A stretch of 64,000 nucleotides of DNA from Sepiola atlantica. Its lineage: Eukaryota; Mollusca; Cephalopoda; Sepiida; Sepiolidae. The number at the start of each line of letters is the position of its first letter. Position 1 is the stretch's first letter. Both the position numbers and the translations under genes were made by a program. The stretch covers positions 56,361,946-56,425,945 of the forward strand of contig OY744525.1 in assembly GCA_963556195.1 (NCBI GenBank), written 5' to 3'. Below are positions 21,331-32,264 of the stretch, in pieces. Below the pieces are notes generated by a model. It made no database searches, was not told the origin of the DNA, and saw only the letters and a program-made list of their open reading frames with translations.

Positions 21331-22539
21331 ATGGAGAGCACCTCAAGCCAGTCAAATGTTCCCGAGCAAGACGATATGTCTGAAGAAGCCGTTGAACAAG
21401 AACCGGAGTCAGTCTCTGACAATGACAGTGATGACGCCTCGGATCTCACTGAAATACTTTCTGAAGATGATTTAGAAAAAGAACTCTTTAAGTGCGAGAA
21501 ATGCGAAAAGGCATTTCACAGCGAAAATCTGCTGGATGCGCACCTCGAGTTGCATGAATCAAAAAAAATTTTTAAGTGCAAGGTCTGCTCGAAAAACTTT
21601 ACCAAACGTTCTCGTTTGGAAATCCATCTTCGAACTCACACTGGTGAGAGACCATTCAACTGCGACATCTGTGGAAAAGACTTTTCTGAAAAGGGCAGCG
21701 TAAAGAGACACCGAAAGATGCACACTGGAGAGAAACCCTATCACTGCAAAGTGTGTGGTCGGAACTTTGCAGAAAACGACAGCTTGGTAAAACACTCTAG
21801 GACACACACTGACGAGAAACCGTTTGCCTGTGATATTTGTGGTGAAAAATTTTCTCGCCGTGATCACTTACCGCATCATAGAAGAACTCATACAGGAGAA
21901 AAACCATATCACTGTAGTATTTGTGGTAAAAACTTCACTGTCGACAGCAGCTTGAAAAGGCATTTACGGAGGCACACAGGTGTGAAACCATACCTTTGCA
22001 AAATATGTTATATGGAATTAGCTACACAGAGTAGTTATAAACGTCACTTACAGATGCACACCAGGGGAAAGCCCTTCTGCTGTAAAGTGTGTGGTAAAAG
22101 GTTTCCAACTGAAAAAACACTGAATAGACATTCAGTGGTTCACACAAGAGAACCGTTTAGTTGCAAATTCTGTGGTCAGACCTACTTACGCAAGCACAGT
22201 CTTCAGATACACTTACGGACACACACAGGAGAGAGACCATTTCAGTGTGAGGTGTGCAGCAAGGCTTTTGCCTTGCGTTCCACTCTTTTGTTTCACATGA
22301 AGACACACACTGGAGAGAAGCCTTTTCCATGTGAAGTATGTGGCAAGAGGTTCCCGCTAAACAAACGCTTAAAAGTCCACATGCGCATTCACACGGGGGA
22401 CATGTTTGAATGCGAAATTTGCAAGAAGCAATTCTGTCAAAATAGTTACCTCCGCATCCACCTGAAAAGACACGAGAAAGAGAAACAGACAGAGCAGAGA
22501 AGCCAACATCTAATAATGCCCGTCTTCACTTCGCTTTAG
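21331..22539 (+). CDS. C2H2 zinc-finger protein with twelve fingers (402 aa)
   Basis: The start ATG has A at -3 and G at +4 and is the first after an in-frame stop. Residues 1-50 are acidic (runs of E, D and S) and lack fingers. From residue 55 there are twelve C2H2 fingers in array, most joined by TGEKP-type linkers. The first and second fingers are joined by ESKKI, finger 4 to 5 by TDEKP, finger 6 to 7 by TGVKP, finger 7 to 8 by TRGKP, and finger 8 to 9 by the shortened TREP. All twelve keep both cysteines and both histidines. A short basic/polar tail follows. The array predicts sequence-specific DNA binding in the nucleus, probably as a transcriptional regulator. No KRAB, BTB or SET domain is present. 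Intronless finger arrays of this type are strongly expanded in cephalopods. Orthology cannot be set by eye. Confidence 0.93.
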   Translation: MESTSSQSNVPEQDDMSEEAVEQEPESVSDNDSDDASDLTEILSEDDLEKELFKCEKCEKAFHSENLLDAHLELHESKKIFKCKVCSKNFTKRSRLEIHLRTHTGERPFNCDICGKDFSEKGSVKRHRKMHTGEKPYHCKVCGRNFAENDSLVKHSRTHTDEKPFACDICGEKFSRRDHLPHHRRTHTGEKPYHCSICGKNFTVDSSLKRHLRRHTGVKPYLCKICYMELATQSSYKRHLQMHTRGKPFCCKVCGKRFPTEKTLNRHSVVHTREPFSCKFCGQTYLRKHSLQIHLRTHTGERPFQCEVCSKAFALRSTLLFHMKTHTGEKPFPCEVCGKRFPLNKRLKVHMRIHTGDMFECEICKKQFCQNSYLRIHLKRHEKEKQTEQRSQHLIMPVFTSL

Positions 22540-23440
22540 AGTGTGTCTTAACAAATAGTTTGGTTCCATGAATATGTGGCCTAGTGGATAAATACATTTG
22601 TTAAAAAAAAGTGAACTATATCTGAACGTTGTTTGGTCAATCCATTGGGAAGGAAGTACTGAAAGACGAAATGAACTGATACAACATATCCTATATAATG
22701 GAACGAAGAAATGAAACAGTCTATCCGTGTGGACTAAAGAAAGGATTAAGTTTGAAATTTACGGAAGGTTACTGACTACGGCAAAAAGCACCTGAAGAAG
22801 GCTTGAGAGTACAGCAGCCGAAATGTGAATGCATCAATGTGGTTAATATAGTAACTGTGATGAGGATAACTATCTGCAATATGCAAATAACATCATCTTT
22901 TTTTTTATTTTTTAATGTAGTTCACCCCCAAACAAGGCAGGCCGCCACTGTAGACGTAAGGGGCTACAATATTAGAAATAAGTACTTTTTCACATTTAAA
23001 TTGACTGATATAATATAACCAAAAACATGGAACCCAAAATTGGAACGTTTACCCTTTCAGATAAAATAAAGGATTCAATTCGGCACGAAGCACCTAAAGA
23101 ATAACAAGTGGTTAGGGTTTCAGTTTGTCGCCAAAGAACCCATAGTCCGATTCATCACTCAGAAAAAAAAACGTAATTGCAGAATATCTTTCTTATGCTA
23201 CGGAAATATATATACATTGTTATTATTTCTGTTTACATACTTATCCACTATTCCACATCCTAAACATATAAATATATATATAAGTAGTAAGTTTGTTGGC
23301 ACAGTGGTTCTTGGGGCTTGACTGGTCAGTCGGGTTTTGCTATGTTTAACCACACTGATGAGTCGTAGACGACAAACCAGCTGTCTGTGGATAACTGTAT
23401 TTTATGTATATGCATGTATAACAGGTGATTTATGGGGAAC
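22540..23440 (+). other. 3' flank of zinc-finger gene; repeat pieces
   Basis: An AATAAA near 23065 is a candidate polyadenylation signal. At about 22918-22970 lies CCCCCAAACAAGGCAGGCCG...GGGGCTAC, the same tail found at the 3' end of the LINE at 8735. No further gene is seen. Confidence 0.4.
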
Positions 23441-23444
23441 TAAC

Positions 23445-23945
23445 TTGGAATACTCGCTTACAGTGCAAACCACGTAAATGATTCAAAGATTGTCTCAAAG
23501 ATGATTTGAAGTGCTTTGGAATTGATGTTGGAAGATGGGAGGGGATGGCTGTAGGTAGGTTAAGGTAGAGAAAAGTGATTTTTGAAGGCAGCAAGCTTTT
23601 TGAAAAGACTAGAATCAAACACCAGCAGCAGAAGAGAGCAGTGAGGAAGAGACGGGACGTGACACCTCCAGCACATGGAGGAAATATAGAACACCTAAAA
23701 TGCCAAGCGTGCAATTTGGTAACTATGTCACGTGCAGGTTTGTTGAATCACTAACGAGTGCATGTTTTGCAAAATCAAGCACGGACAAGAGGTGGCTTCA
23801 TTTATCGCATCCTCTCAAATCATCACAACACCTGCCACCTCTGTGGTATGGTCTGTAAAAGTCTGGCAGGCCTAAAGAGTCATATCCACGCCTCTCACTG
23901 GAAAGTTTTACACTAATATCACATCGATACGCCAAAAGTTGTCAC
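23445..23945 (+). pseudogene. LINE C-terminal zinc-finger region fragment
   Basis: Plus-strand translation gives KDCLKDDLKCFGIDVGRWEG, FEKTRIKHQQQKRAVRKRRD, then CQACNLVTMSRAGLLNH and CHLCGMVCKSLAGLKSHIHA. The paired Cys-X2-Cys...His motifs with LAGLKSH are typical of the C-terminal domain of certain mollusc non-LTR retrotransposons. Internal stops show it is dead. The spacing of Cys and His could be mistaken for a host zinc finger. Confidence 0.7.
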
Positions 23946-23984
23946 ATTCGAAATCGAATAGACAGCCGCCATATATATATATTA

Positions 23985-24630
23985 GTGGTAAAAAAGTCTG
24001 GTTCCATAGATAAGCTACTACAGGTGTTCATTTTATTTTTAAGATAATTTAAATCATGTTAGTATCATTTATAATTTTATTTACTATCTTGCCTAGATGA
24101 CAAACCATTAGTAATTCTGTGAGATATGTCGTTTTAACGGGATTGAGGCTCCATCACATTTTGCAAATGATGTGTGCAGATATTTGGATAACACATTTCC
24201 AGGGAAATCGACTGAACGTCGAAAGACTGTTGAATGGCGATCATAATCTCTGGATTTAAGTCCTTTGGATTTTTTTCTTATTGGGACATTTTAAATCAGT
24301 AAATTTTGCTTGCAAACTATGAAGTTTACAAACACTAGAAGATAGCATCACATAAGAAACTAAACCTACAAGAAAGTAATAAAATAAATTAAAACCATAA
24401 GAAACTAACACTGCAAGAAATTAAAACCGCAAGAAACTAAAACCACGAGAAATTAAAACCATAAGAAACTAAAACCACAAGAAATTAAAACTCTATGCTC
24501 GAAAATGTGCAAAGATAATGTGTCTCCAGAGTCAGAAAGTGGAAGAAAGTTTATATGAATTCAAACACTTATCGTAAATGGTATATTGTTATATAGTAAA
24601 TTGTAAATGGGTTCAGACTTTTGCACACCC

Positions 24631-24633
<3 letters not shown>
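23985..24633 (+). mobile_element. Tc1/mariner-like element fossil
   Basis: Near 24150-24300 a plus-strand translation gives FPGKSTERRKTVEWRS followed by LDLSPLDFFLIGTF, a decayed copy of the mariner SPDLxPLDFFLWG catalytic region. The right end (AGACTTTTGCACACCCTG, 24616-24633) and a degenerate left end (TGGTAAAAAAGTCTGGTTCC, about 23985) form weak terminal inverted repeats. Multiple stops are present. Confidence 0.6.
24353..24491. repeat. Minisatellite, about 16-bp unit
   Basis: About eight copies of AAGAAACTAAAACCAC with variants (AAGAAATTAAAACC[A/G]C). It lies inside the mariner fossil. Confidence 0.8.
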
Positions 24634-24669
<36 letters not shown>

Positions 24670-25102
24670 TTCAAGGATTAAAAATAGCATTTAAATCAAG
24701 TTTCAGAATAAAAAGCCAATCATTTTACATACTTTCAAGAGGATTTAATAGCAATAATAAACTAGTCTGCAATTAACTCACAATGCAGGAAAAATCCACC
24801 ATAATCAGGAAATAATTTTTCAAAATTAAGTTGGTTCTTCATACCAGTACAAGGAAAAAAATCTTCCCTTGAATAAAAGAATGTATATTATAAGTTGAAG
24901 GTTTAAGGAATCCAATATATGTATTGTTCAACAAGAAACGCCTAAAGAAGGACAAGGAATATATATTACTAAGCTCTATTTACTATATATTGTATATTGA
25001 GCTTCCACACAACAATTTGGAATTGATTTGTGTAGTTAACCATAAATGATTTCTTATATGAATTTAATTTTATTTTAAATTTGTTTTAGATTATCATTAT
25101 TT

Positions 25103-25136
<34 letters not shown>

Positions 25137-25584
25137 GAAAGTTAGATTCCAGTAACCATGTCTTTATTCATTTTTTATAAAGATCCAAATCTTGACGGAC
25201 CGTTTCGTTGACACTTAGACAACCAAAATACAGAAATCTTGGCTTTTCTTTAAATGCACCTCATATGAAGGAAAGTCAAATAAAAAAACGTGTCCAAAAA
25301 CATCAGAAAATAAAAATAATAAAAAAATAATAAAACTAACATTATTAAAGCATTTTGTTGTGACTCTGAATGGCTGATAATAATTAAGACAACATGGTGG
25401 TATATTTACAAGAGTATATTTACAGAAGTACATAAATAGTACGTTACAGAAAGTCTGGGTCCGATACTGTGGCTAAGGCTGCCACCAATGAATTGCCACA
25501 ACACTTGGTCGTAACTCTATTCATAGTGTCTGGAAGAGTCCATCTATTCCCGAAATAGGGTAGATAAGCATCACACCATAACAC

Positions 25585-25633
<49 letters not shown>

Positions 25634-25910
25634 AGGTTCAATTAGGAGCATAAGTTTCTGTTTACTCTATGGACACCATATTTAATACTGACAAAGCTAG
25701 CAAAAATATGTATACTTTACCTAAACATTGCAATTCTAAATTAGATAGTAAAAAAGAAACCTAATAGAATTAAAAGAATTAAAAAAGGAAAATTAAAATA
25801 GAAGTAAAATAAAATGAATGAATTAAAAATAGAAAATGAAGTAAAGAAGAAAAAAGAAAAAAAAATTTTTTTTAAATACGAAAAAAATTGGTAGTATTAC
25901 TTGTAAATAA

Positions 25911-25991
<81 letters not shown>

Positions 25992-26099
25992 TTATTATAT
26001 ACCATGCCGCTTTTTTTTGCATAAATAATATGCTTAAGTAAATGGTTATTTTAACCCACTGAGCGGGAACAAGCAAAAAAATTGTGAAGAAAAAAAATA
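24634..26099. other. Microsatellite-rich intergenic sequence
   Basis: (GT)n/(AT)n at 24637-24670, (AT)n at 25107-25133, 25588-25634 and 25915-25987. No gene is recognised. Confidence 0.6.
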
Positions 26100-26190
26100 A
26101 AACTGGTACAGGATTCGAACCTGGGTTTCCAAATAGGTAAATATCCCCTTAATAGCTTAGCTAACAAGCCAATGTTCAGTGAAGTCTTTT
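26095..26190 (-). repeat. tRNA-like SINE head
   Basis: On the minus strand CCCAGGTTCGAATCCTGTAC is a good B box, and TTGTTAGCTAAGCTATTAAG resembles a D-arm/A box. The anticodon and acceptor arms do not pair well, so it is a tRNA-derived repeat rather than a tRNA gene. Confidence 0.55.
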
Positions 26191-26254
26191 CTCTTTGTGA
26201 TTTTATGCTTGCTTCAGCCTAGTGGATTAAAATAACTGTTTATTCAAGGGTATT

Positions 26255-26410
26255 TTTTAATGGAAATCGCTCTAGACAAGGCATGAAGCATATTTCATGT
26301 AAGGAGCTAAAGAAAAAATACTACTTCAAGGTAAAAAACTAGCCAACGATAAGTGTTAGATTCCGACCCAGAAAACAGCAATTCTTCCCCCTTTGTCAGA
26401 AAAATAGCTC
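26255..26410 (+). repeat. Interspersed repeat R1, copy 1
   Basis: TGGAAATCGCTCTAGACAAG, CTACTTCAAGG, CTAGCCAACGATAAGTGTTA and CAGAAAACAGCAATTCTTCC occur in this order. The same order is found at 39160-39375 and, split by a LINE, at 42668-42751 plus 46208-46300. Followed by an (ATT)n run at 26421-26464. Confidence 0.75.
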
Positions 26411-26420
26411 AAAATATATA

Positions 26421-26468
<48 letters not shown>

Positions 26469-26729
26469 CCATGCTGCTTTTTTGCTTGCATAAGTAATAT
26501 GTTTAAGTAAATAAAGGAAGCAAAAGTTATGAGGCTGCCGAAAGTACTCATAGAAACACGTGTTTAAAAAAAGCGACATGGTACAATATATATTGTTGGA
26601 AAAAAATTATGATCTTGACATGTATGTATATGAGTTCAAGTTTGTTTTATATATATTGGAAAACTCGTTTAATATCAAATATAGAGCTATAAATATATAT
26701 CCCATGTCATATTTCCGATTTGAGAGCTA

Positions 26730-27122
26730 ATATATATAAGTACAAAGCAAATATTTAACAATAAAAAATAACAAAATCTTATCGCATAACAGACAATTTA
26801 TTTCGACCATAACTGGTGTCTTTCAGGTCTTGGAATAAAGATAGAATTTTCACATTCTCTCTTTTATTATAAACATAGCCAAATTTTCCAAACAGATATA
26901 ATACTGGATTTAACCCTTTCACCATTTTCTGAACTCCTTACCGGAGATTGAATCAGGCGGCCAGGAAATCTGTTACAGAGTTTTACGATGTTTGTAATAA
27001 AAGAGAGAATATGAAAATTGTGTCTTTATTCTCAGACCTGAAAGAGACTAGTTATGGTCAAAATAAATTATTGTCTGGTATATGTTAAGTTTTTTTGTTA
27101 TCATTTATTCTTATATATATAT
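26730..27122. mobile_element. Foldback element, about 390 bp
   Basis: Left arm 26795-26890 (ACAATTTATTTCGACCATAA, then CTTTCAGGTCT) mirrors right arm about 26985-27080. Weaker outer homology extends to ATATATATAAG at both ends. There is no coding content. Confidence 0.75.
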
Positions 27123-27297
27123 ATACATGGACGGCTGCACCGGGGGGGGGGGGGGGGACTCAAGCCCCCTCACTTTCTGACTTGCCCCCCACCCCCACTT
27201 TACGGTCATCAATAATTAAGTTGATCTGCATGTGTTTAACCGGGCCCCCCACTTTTTAGGAGAACCCCCCCCCACTTTTATAACTGTCCCGCTGACC

Positions 27298-27337
<40 letters not shown>

Positions 27338-27860
27338 CACTCATTATTACTAGCGGGACCCTGTGGAAATTCCACAGTGTTTTCTACATCAATCTGTATA
27401 ATTTACTGTTAATAATATTATCCGGTGTCTTTTTTTTTACTCACCAAAATTTTGCGAGACAGGATGGAAGTATATATATTTATTTATATTACTCGGTTGC
27501 CAGGGCAAAAGCTGTCTCTTCAGCAGTCACCATCGGTCGCGACTCCTCTCTAACTCGCACCCTCCCTCCTCTCTCTCTCTACCCCCCCCCCCCGTTGTCA
27601 AGGGCAAATCTTAAATAGGAGTGTCAGATCGTGACACACAAAATAAATAACACACACTCTATCGTATTAATATATAAATAATAATAATAAGAAGAAGAAA
27701 TTTTAAATATTAAAAAAAATAAATAATAAATACCGGCCCATTTGATAAGCGTTACCGCGTCTCCTCCGCCTTCCACAATGCCCTCCTCCTTCCACGCTGA
27801 AGCGACAGAGCAGGGTCAGTTAATAGTTTAATTAAGTAAATTTTGATCTATTTAACAACT
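27123..27860. other. Intergenic with homopolymers and (AT)n
   Basis: Runs of G at about 27139-27158, (AT)n at 27300-27336 and C runs near 27270 and 27583. No gene is recognised. Confidence 0.4.
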
Positions 27861-27861
27861 C

Positions 27862-27940
27862 CATTTAGTTAGGTCAGTGGTAAAGTCACTGCTTTTCAGC
27901 TAGATGTTACGGTTTCGATTCCAAGTCTCTCCATCCAATT
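27862..27940 (+). repeat. tRNA-like SINE head
   Basis: TTAGGTCAGTGGTAAAGTCA resembles an A box and ACGGTTTCGATTCCAAGTC a B box, spaced as in a tRNA. The stems are imperfect, so I call a tRNA-derived repeat. Confidence 0.5.
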
Positions 27941-28369
27941 TATTTGTTGTTTATTTATTGCATTTCTTTAGGAGCGTGACACATGAACACACACGCTATC
28001 ATATTAATATATAGATAATAGATTCTATAAGGAGTTTATATATCTTGTAGTTGTACTAATTACATCTTGTAAACTGCTGTTCTGTCATGTTTAAGTATGA
28101 CATATTGAAGATGTTGTGATTGTCTGATCCTTCACTGTTACATATTTTACATATTAACTATAATGTGTTTTTAAAGTTAAGTGTATAATGATTTGCCCAG
28201 TGAAAATTTTAATATTCCTCCTCTACCAATGTCTTGAAGAAAACTGTTGCTTCTGGTTGTAGGGGGAAAATCCTTAAAAATCCATGAATTTGAAAAACAA
28301 AAGATATTGGGATGGGAATGTTACATATTATTAGCTGTTTTGATCCTAAAAATTTGTTGCTGACAGTAT

Positions 28370-28745
28370 GTCATATATTAAGCTGCTTATTTTGTTGTTA
28401 TTGTTTGCGCAGATAATATTACTAAACACGCGATTTATTTAGTCTGCAGAGCTGGATATAAGCAAAGAATACCACAAAGTGAAAAATGAGACTTGCACAG
28501 AATTTGAACCTGCGCCTCAGAAGAGGAATTGCCTAACATGGGTGTCGTCTTGTACAATTTCGTTTTTCTCTGCACATATGGATTGTTAGTCAAGTGGTCT
28601 AAGACGGCACAGCTTCAAATTCTGTAAGAGTCTCAATTTTCACTGTTGTATTCTTTGTTTATATCCAGCCCTGCAGACTAAATAATTGCTTGTGTAGTAA
28701 TATTATCCATGCAAACAATGGCATAAAAAAGCGCTTAATGCATAA
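28370..28745. repeat. Inverted pair of tRNA-like repeats
   Basis: Arms 28408-28505 and 28615-28710 are inverted copies (both contain GGATATAA[G/A]CAAAGAATAC in opposite sense), with weaker homology beyond. Each arm ends in a B-box-like AGGTTCAAATTCTGTGC segment. Between them lies GTTAGTCAAGTGGTCTAAGA, like the A box of a long-arm (Leu/Ser-type) tRNA. Two SINE copies inserted head to head, or one foldback derived from them, both fit. Confidence 0.6.
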
Positions 28746-28824
28746 CATAATGCTATTGGCTGTAATTATAATTGAAGTTAAGTATAAAATTATCTTCCTT
28801 GTGTATAAGGTAACTCGGGTGTGA

Positions 28825-29530
28825 GTGAAAATGCCACCCATGGACCCATTAACAAAATTCACAATCGTTTTTGCAATCCAACCACAAACTTCAGTCTATG
28901 CCTAACTTGCCCACCAAGTTTCAATCGTAAATCTTCAACTGTCTTTGTTTTATCTCCATTTAATGATATGTGGGGACACTTTGGTGATCGTCTCATCAGT
29001 AGAAGGTGTGATTCTAAATTGGCTTCACACTCACCAGATGTTAACGCCCTAGATTTTTATCTGTGGGATTGTCTCAAAGATAATGTTCCTATTAGATCAC
29101 CGAAGTTAAGCGACTTTGATCCTGGCCAGTACTAAAATGGGTGACCATTTGGGAATACCAGGTGCTGTATGTGCTCTCCGCTTATCTCGGCATTGTTTCC
29201 AGTCGTCCTGGATTTCTCTTTGTTACTGGAATCAAGCAGCGCCGATTCAGGAGAGGCATGGTTAGGGATTGCGTAACTCTTGCTTCACAATTACACACGC
29301 AGACAGCCTTACAGGGAGTATCCATTGTCTCTCGATACTGAACGGAGGCCATGGCATGAATGTTTATCTAAACAATCCCCAGACTGGTCGTATCCAGGTG
29401 TGCTTGCAATGCAGAGGTGCACATTTGGAGCATGGATCATCGAATGGCGATAAAACGAAGACTTTTGGACTGAAACTTGGAGAAGTCAAGAATAGACTGC
29501 ATATCCGAAGTTAAAATGAGTGTCATAATC
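28825..29530 (+). mobile_element. Mariner-like deletion derivative, copy 1, split by a 5S-like repeat
   Basis: 28968-29090 encodes WGHFGDRLISRRCDSKLAS followed by SPDVNALDFYLWDCLKDNV, the C-terminal catalytic region of a Tc1/mariner-type transposase. The left flank (28838-28965) and right flank (about 29395-29520) are related in inverted orientation, as in copy 3 at 58700-59265. A 5S-derived sequence interrupts the coding part at 29093. The N-terminal half of a transposase is absent. Confidence 0.7.
29093..29172 (+). repeat. 5S rRNA-derived repeat, copy 2
   Basis: GATCACCGAAGTTAAGCGAC, then CCTGGCCAGTACT, ATGGGTGACC and TGGGAATACCAGGTGCTGTA match the 3' part of 5S rRNA closely, including the internal control region. 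The first third of 5S is missing; the transposase fragment abuts it directly. Confidence 0.85.
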
Positions 29531-30234
29531 TTCCTATCTGAATATGTCCAGTTACTTGACTGAGAAAAAGGAATCCAGGCCACAACATTACGTACCCCCT
29601 CGACGTTCCAACAAATATTATTTGGTGCTGTCAACTTAATTGAATTCAGTATGAAAACCTGGGATACCATTTACACCATGTCAAAGAAAAGTTGAGTCCG
29701 AGCTAATCATTAGGCAAAACGATTGGCCAACCAAAATTAAATAATAAAAAACGAATGACAAAACAAATACAAAAAAACCAAAGACAATGAAAGAAGAAAA
29801 TAAAAGGAAATGTGCCAGAGTAAAAACTGATAAAAAGTAGAAAAATGAAAATAATCAGAACGTGAACGAAGAAATGTGAAAAACAAAAAGCCGACAGAAC
29901 CGGCAGGCAATCTGTGACAAATGGTGAAAAAAAAAATCTTTTTAATCTTTACCGATAAGTGACTTTCTTGTTCTCTCTTCTCTCCTAATTAATATTTTGC
30001 TTGTTGTAGTGTACATGTATGCATGTTTAATATTGAGATTTTTTCATGACAAATGGTTTAGTTCAAAAAAAAAAATAATCATTTGCATTTTTTTAAATAA
30101 TGAAATTTTTCACACACACACTAAATAGGCAGTTGAAAAGAAGAAAAAAAGAATTTCTGTTTCAACAGTCAAATGGTTCAGTGAAAAAAGAAAAGAAAAG
30201 AAAAACCATTATTATTTTTTTAAATTTTCGTCTT
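29531..30234. other. Intergenic, repeat pieces
   Basis: 29538-29640 (ATGTCCAGTTACTTGACTGA) is a diverged copy of a repeat also at 35480-35560 and 36085-36215. The rest is A-rich simple sequence. Confidence 0.4.
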
Positions 30235-30560
30235 GTCTCATGCTTGAGATTAGACGTGTCGTGAATGACTTCCAACTTTTCCTGTCTGTTGCCATTTCGC
30301 TTGTGCTGCCCACCAGGATCAGGTCGTCATCAACTGATCTCCTTCATGTCTTGAACGGCCTACCACGTGGCTTTGGGCCATCAACGTCAATGTGGGACAC
30401 ACTTTGGAGCATTTCGGATGACTGACGGCGGGCGACGTGGCCATACCAATCCAGATGTCGTTGTGCAACATGCTTTCTCATGAAGGCTGGTACAGTGAGA
30501 TCGATAATTTTCCATCCGATTCGCTGCAGCTAGGATCGTGTCATTCTGACGTTTCATGAA
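30235..30560 (-). pseudogene. LINE reverse-transcriptase C-terminal fragment
   Basis: The minus strand has short open blocks around WYGHVARR (30445-30420) and GRPFKT-like residues (30370-30340), the pattern of the non-LTR C-terminal domain (WxGHxxR...GRPxxx). Frames shift repeatedly. Confidence 0.5.
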
Positions 30561-32195
30561 TAATAAAAATAAAAAAATGATGTCTATCACTCTCTATAGA
30601 TAGATATGGGGGGGGGGGTACAAAGAAGAGAACCATGGCATCATAGAAGCTAATCGTCCGGACGCAAACTGGCTGGGTCACCTGGAGTATCGTGTATGAT
30701 GGTGAAACTCCCGAAACACCTGATGATTCCAGGAACATCACTGTTCCTATTTACTTGCCTCTCCATGATGACAGAGTTAGACACAAGGTCGGTTTTTAAT
30801 GTGGGGAAAATCCAGCTCCCCAAAAAGGGGGCACTCTTGATTGGAACAAAAATTAAATTACCTCAGTCTAGGAGGACTTCTCCTTCCTTGACCGAGGACA
30901 GAACAGAGTCATCAGAAAGTGTGTGTGTTCGCAACATGCAAGACAACTAGGAAAAAGAAAGAAATGAAGAGAAAAAATAGACAGTTTTCTGTAATACACA
31001 TACTACTACTACAAGAATGGAAAATAATGAAATAACTTTAGTTACAAATGAACTCAAGGATTGGCTAACATTTTTATTTTCACGAACATTTCAGTAATTC
31101 AGAATTTTTTCTTTATTGACTTCATCAATCTTAATTATGTTTACGCCATTTTTTTTTTACATTTTATTCACCGTGAAATTTCTCCTTTTTGTTTTTGCAT
31201 GCATGTAACTACCCTCTATCTAACGACCATATCCTTTTTTTTTTTTTTTTTTTACATCGCAAATTTGAAAGCATTTATACTGTTGAATAGAAATCCATTT
31301 TAACTGGCTTCAAATTTTTTAGCAAATTCTCATGTATTAAAAGATGGAAAGTTTTGGAAGCTGTTTATAATGGCTATGACTATAGGTTGTAGTCTCACTA
31401 TAAGTATAAGCACGATACTTTATTGGGTATCCTATACCATTGGGGTATAGCATAGAAAAAGGTAGGACTGGTGTCCGGTGGATAGAAACAAAGTTCTTTT
31501 ACTGCCCGGGGAGCGGTGTTCGGAAATCCAGTGGATGAGGGGGCAGGAGAGAGGAAAAGAAGAGTTCCTTCTAGGTTGACGGCCAGGGTCTCTCTAACGA
31601 TCCGTTCCACCGTTCAACAGGGGTGCAAATAGTACGCAAGGGACTAGCTGAAATCAATACGCCCTGTGAGCCGATTGGTTAGTTTAAAACCAACTTGCCC
31701 ACAGTGGACGCATAAGAAATAGGTCCTATTTCAGACTGCTACATGTTTACATCTAATAATTTTATAGAAATTAAAGCAACATTGCATTAGCAAAATTAGT
31801 TACAGTTTTTTAAGAATTTGGTTTAATTAATAATTTAATGACCAAATGATACCGTTATAATTAAATTTAACTTTCAAAATATTATTTAAAAAAATACTAA
31901 TCATTTGGTATTTTTTATTTTATTTTACTAAACAAATGGCATTGTTAAAAAAAGTGTAAAAAGTCTTCTAAGCATTACTGGATAGTTAGAACTAGTTACA
32001 AGTAATACCCCTCCCCCTCCTTTCCAAGTACTCATCTTTTTTTCCGTATGAATCAGCATAGTATGAAGTTTTAACAAGCTCGATTCTGTTGTTGCCATTA
32101 GTTTCACAATTCTTTATAGAATCGGGTACTCACAGGAAGGACCACGTAAAGGTTGCAAACATCCATAGTGAAAGTGGTGCTATGCTAGATTTCGT
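30561..32195. other. Intergenic; no gene recognised
   Basis: 30757-30900 resembles blocks near 6995 and 7985. (T)n at 31233-31253. The remainder is AT-rich without exon-like features. Confidence 0.4.
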
Positions 32196-32264
32196 GGGAT
32201 TAAAAACCGGGACGCCAATGATAGGCGTCCAGTGCTCTATCAACTGAACCCCCGAATCTGCGAG
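32196..32264 (-). repeat. tRNA-like sequence, degenerate
   Basis: On the minus strand TTCAGTTGATAGAGCACTGG is a good A box with D-arm. ACGCC...GGCGT forms a perfect 5-bp anticodon-type stem with a 7-nt loop, and GGTTTTTAATCCC is a poor, one-base-longer B box. The loop lacks the usual U before the anticodon and the acceptor stem does not pair. A tRNA pseudogene or SINE head. Confidence 0.5.

Noticed and set aside
23295..23345. Second RSS-like heptamer (GGCACAGTGGTTCTT) near 23302
   Set aside because: No similarity to the 60841 or 8238 termini beyond the heptamer, so a chance match.
23800..23910. Host C2H2 zinc-finger exon (CHLCGMVCKSLAGLKSH)
   Set aside because: It sits at the end of a LINE C-terminal domain with upstream LINE-like residues and stops, so it belongs to the retrotransposon.
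25823..26005. Open frame of alternating Tyr-Ile
   Set aside because: Pure translation of an (AT)n microsatellite.
32196..32264. Functional tRNA with a TCA anticodon
   Set aside because: The loop lacks the U at position 33, the B box is one base too long and the acceptor stem does not pair.
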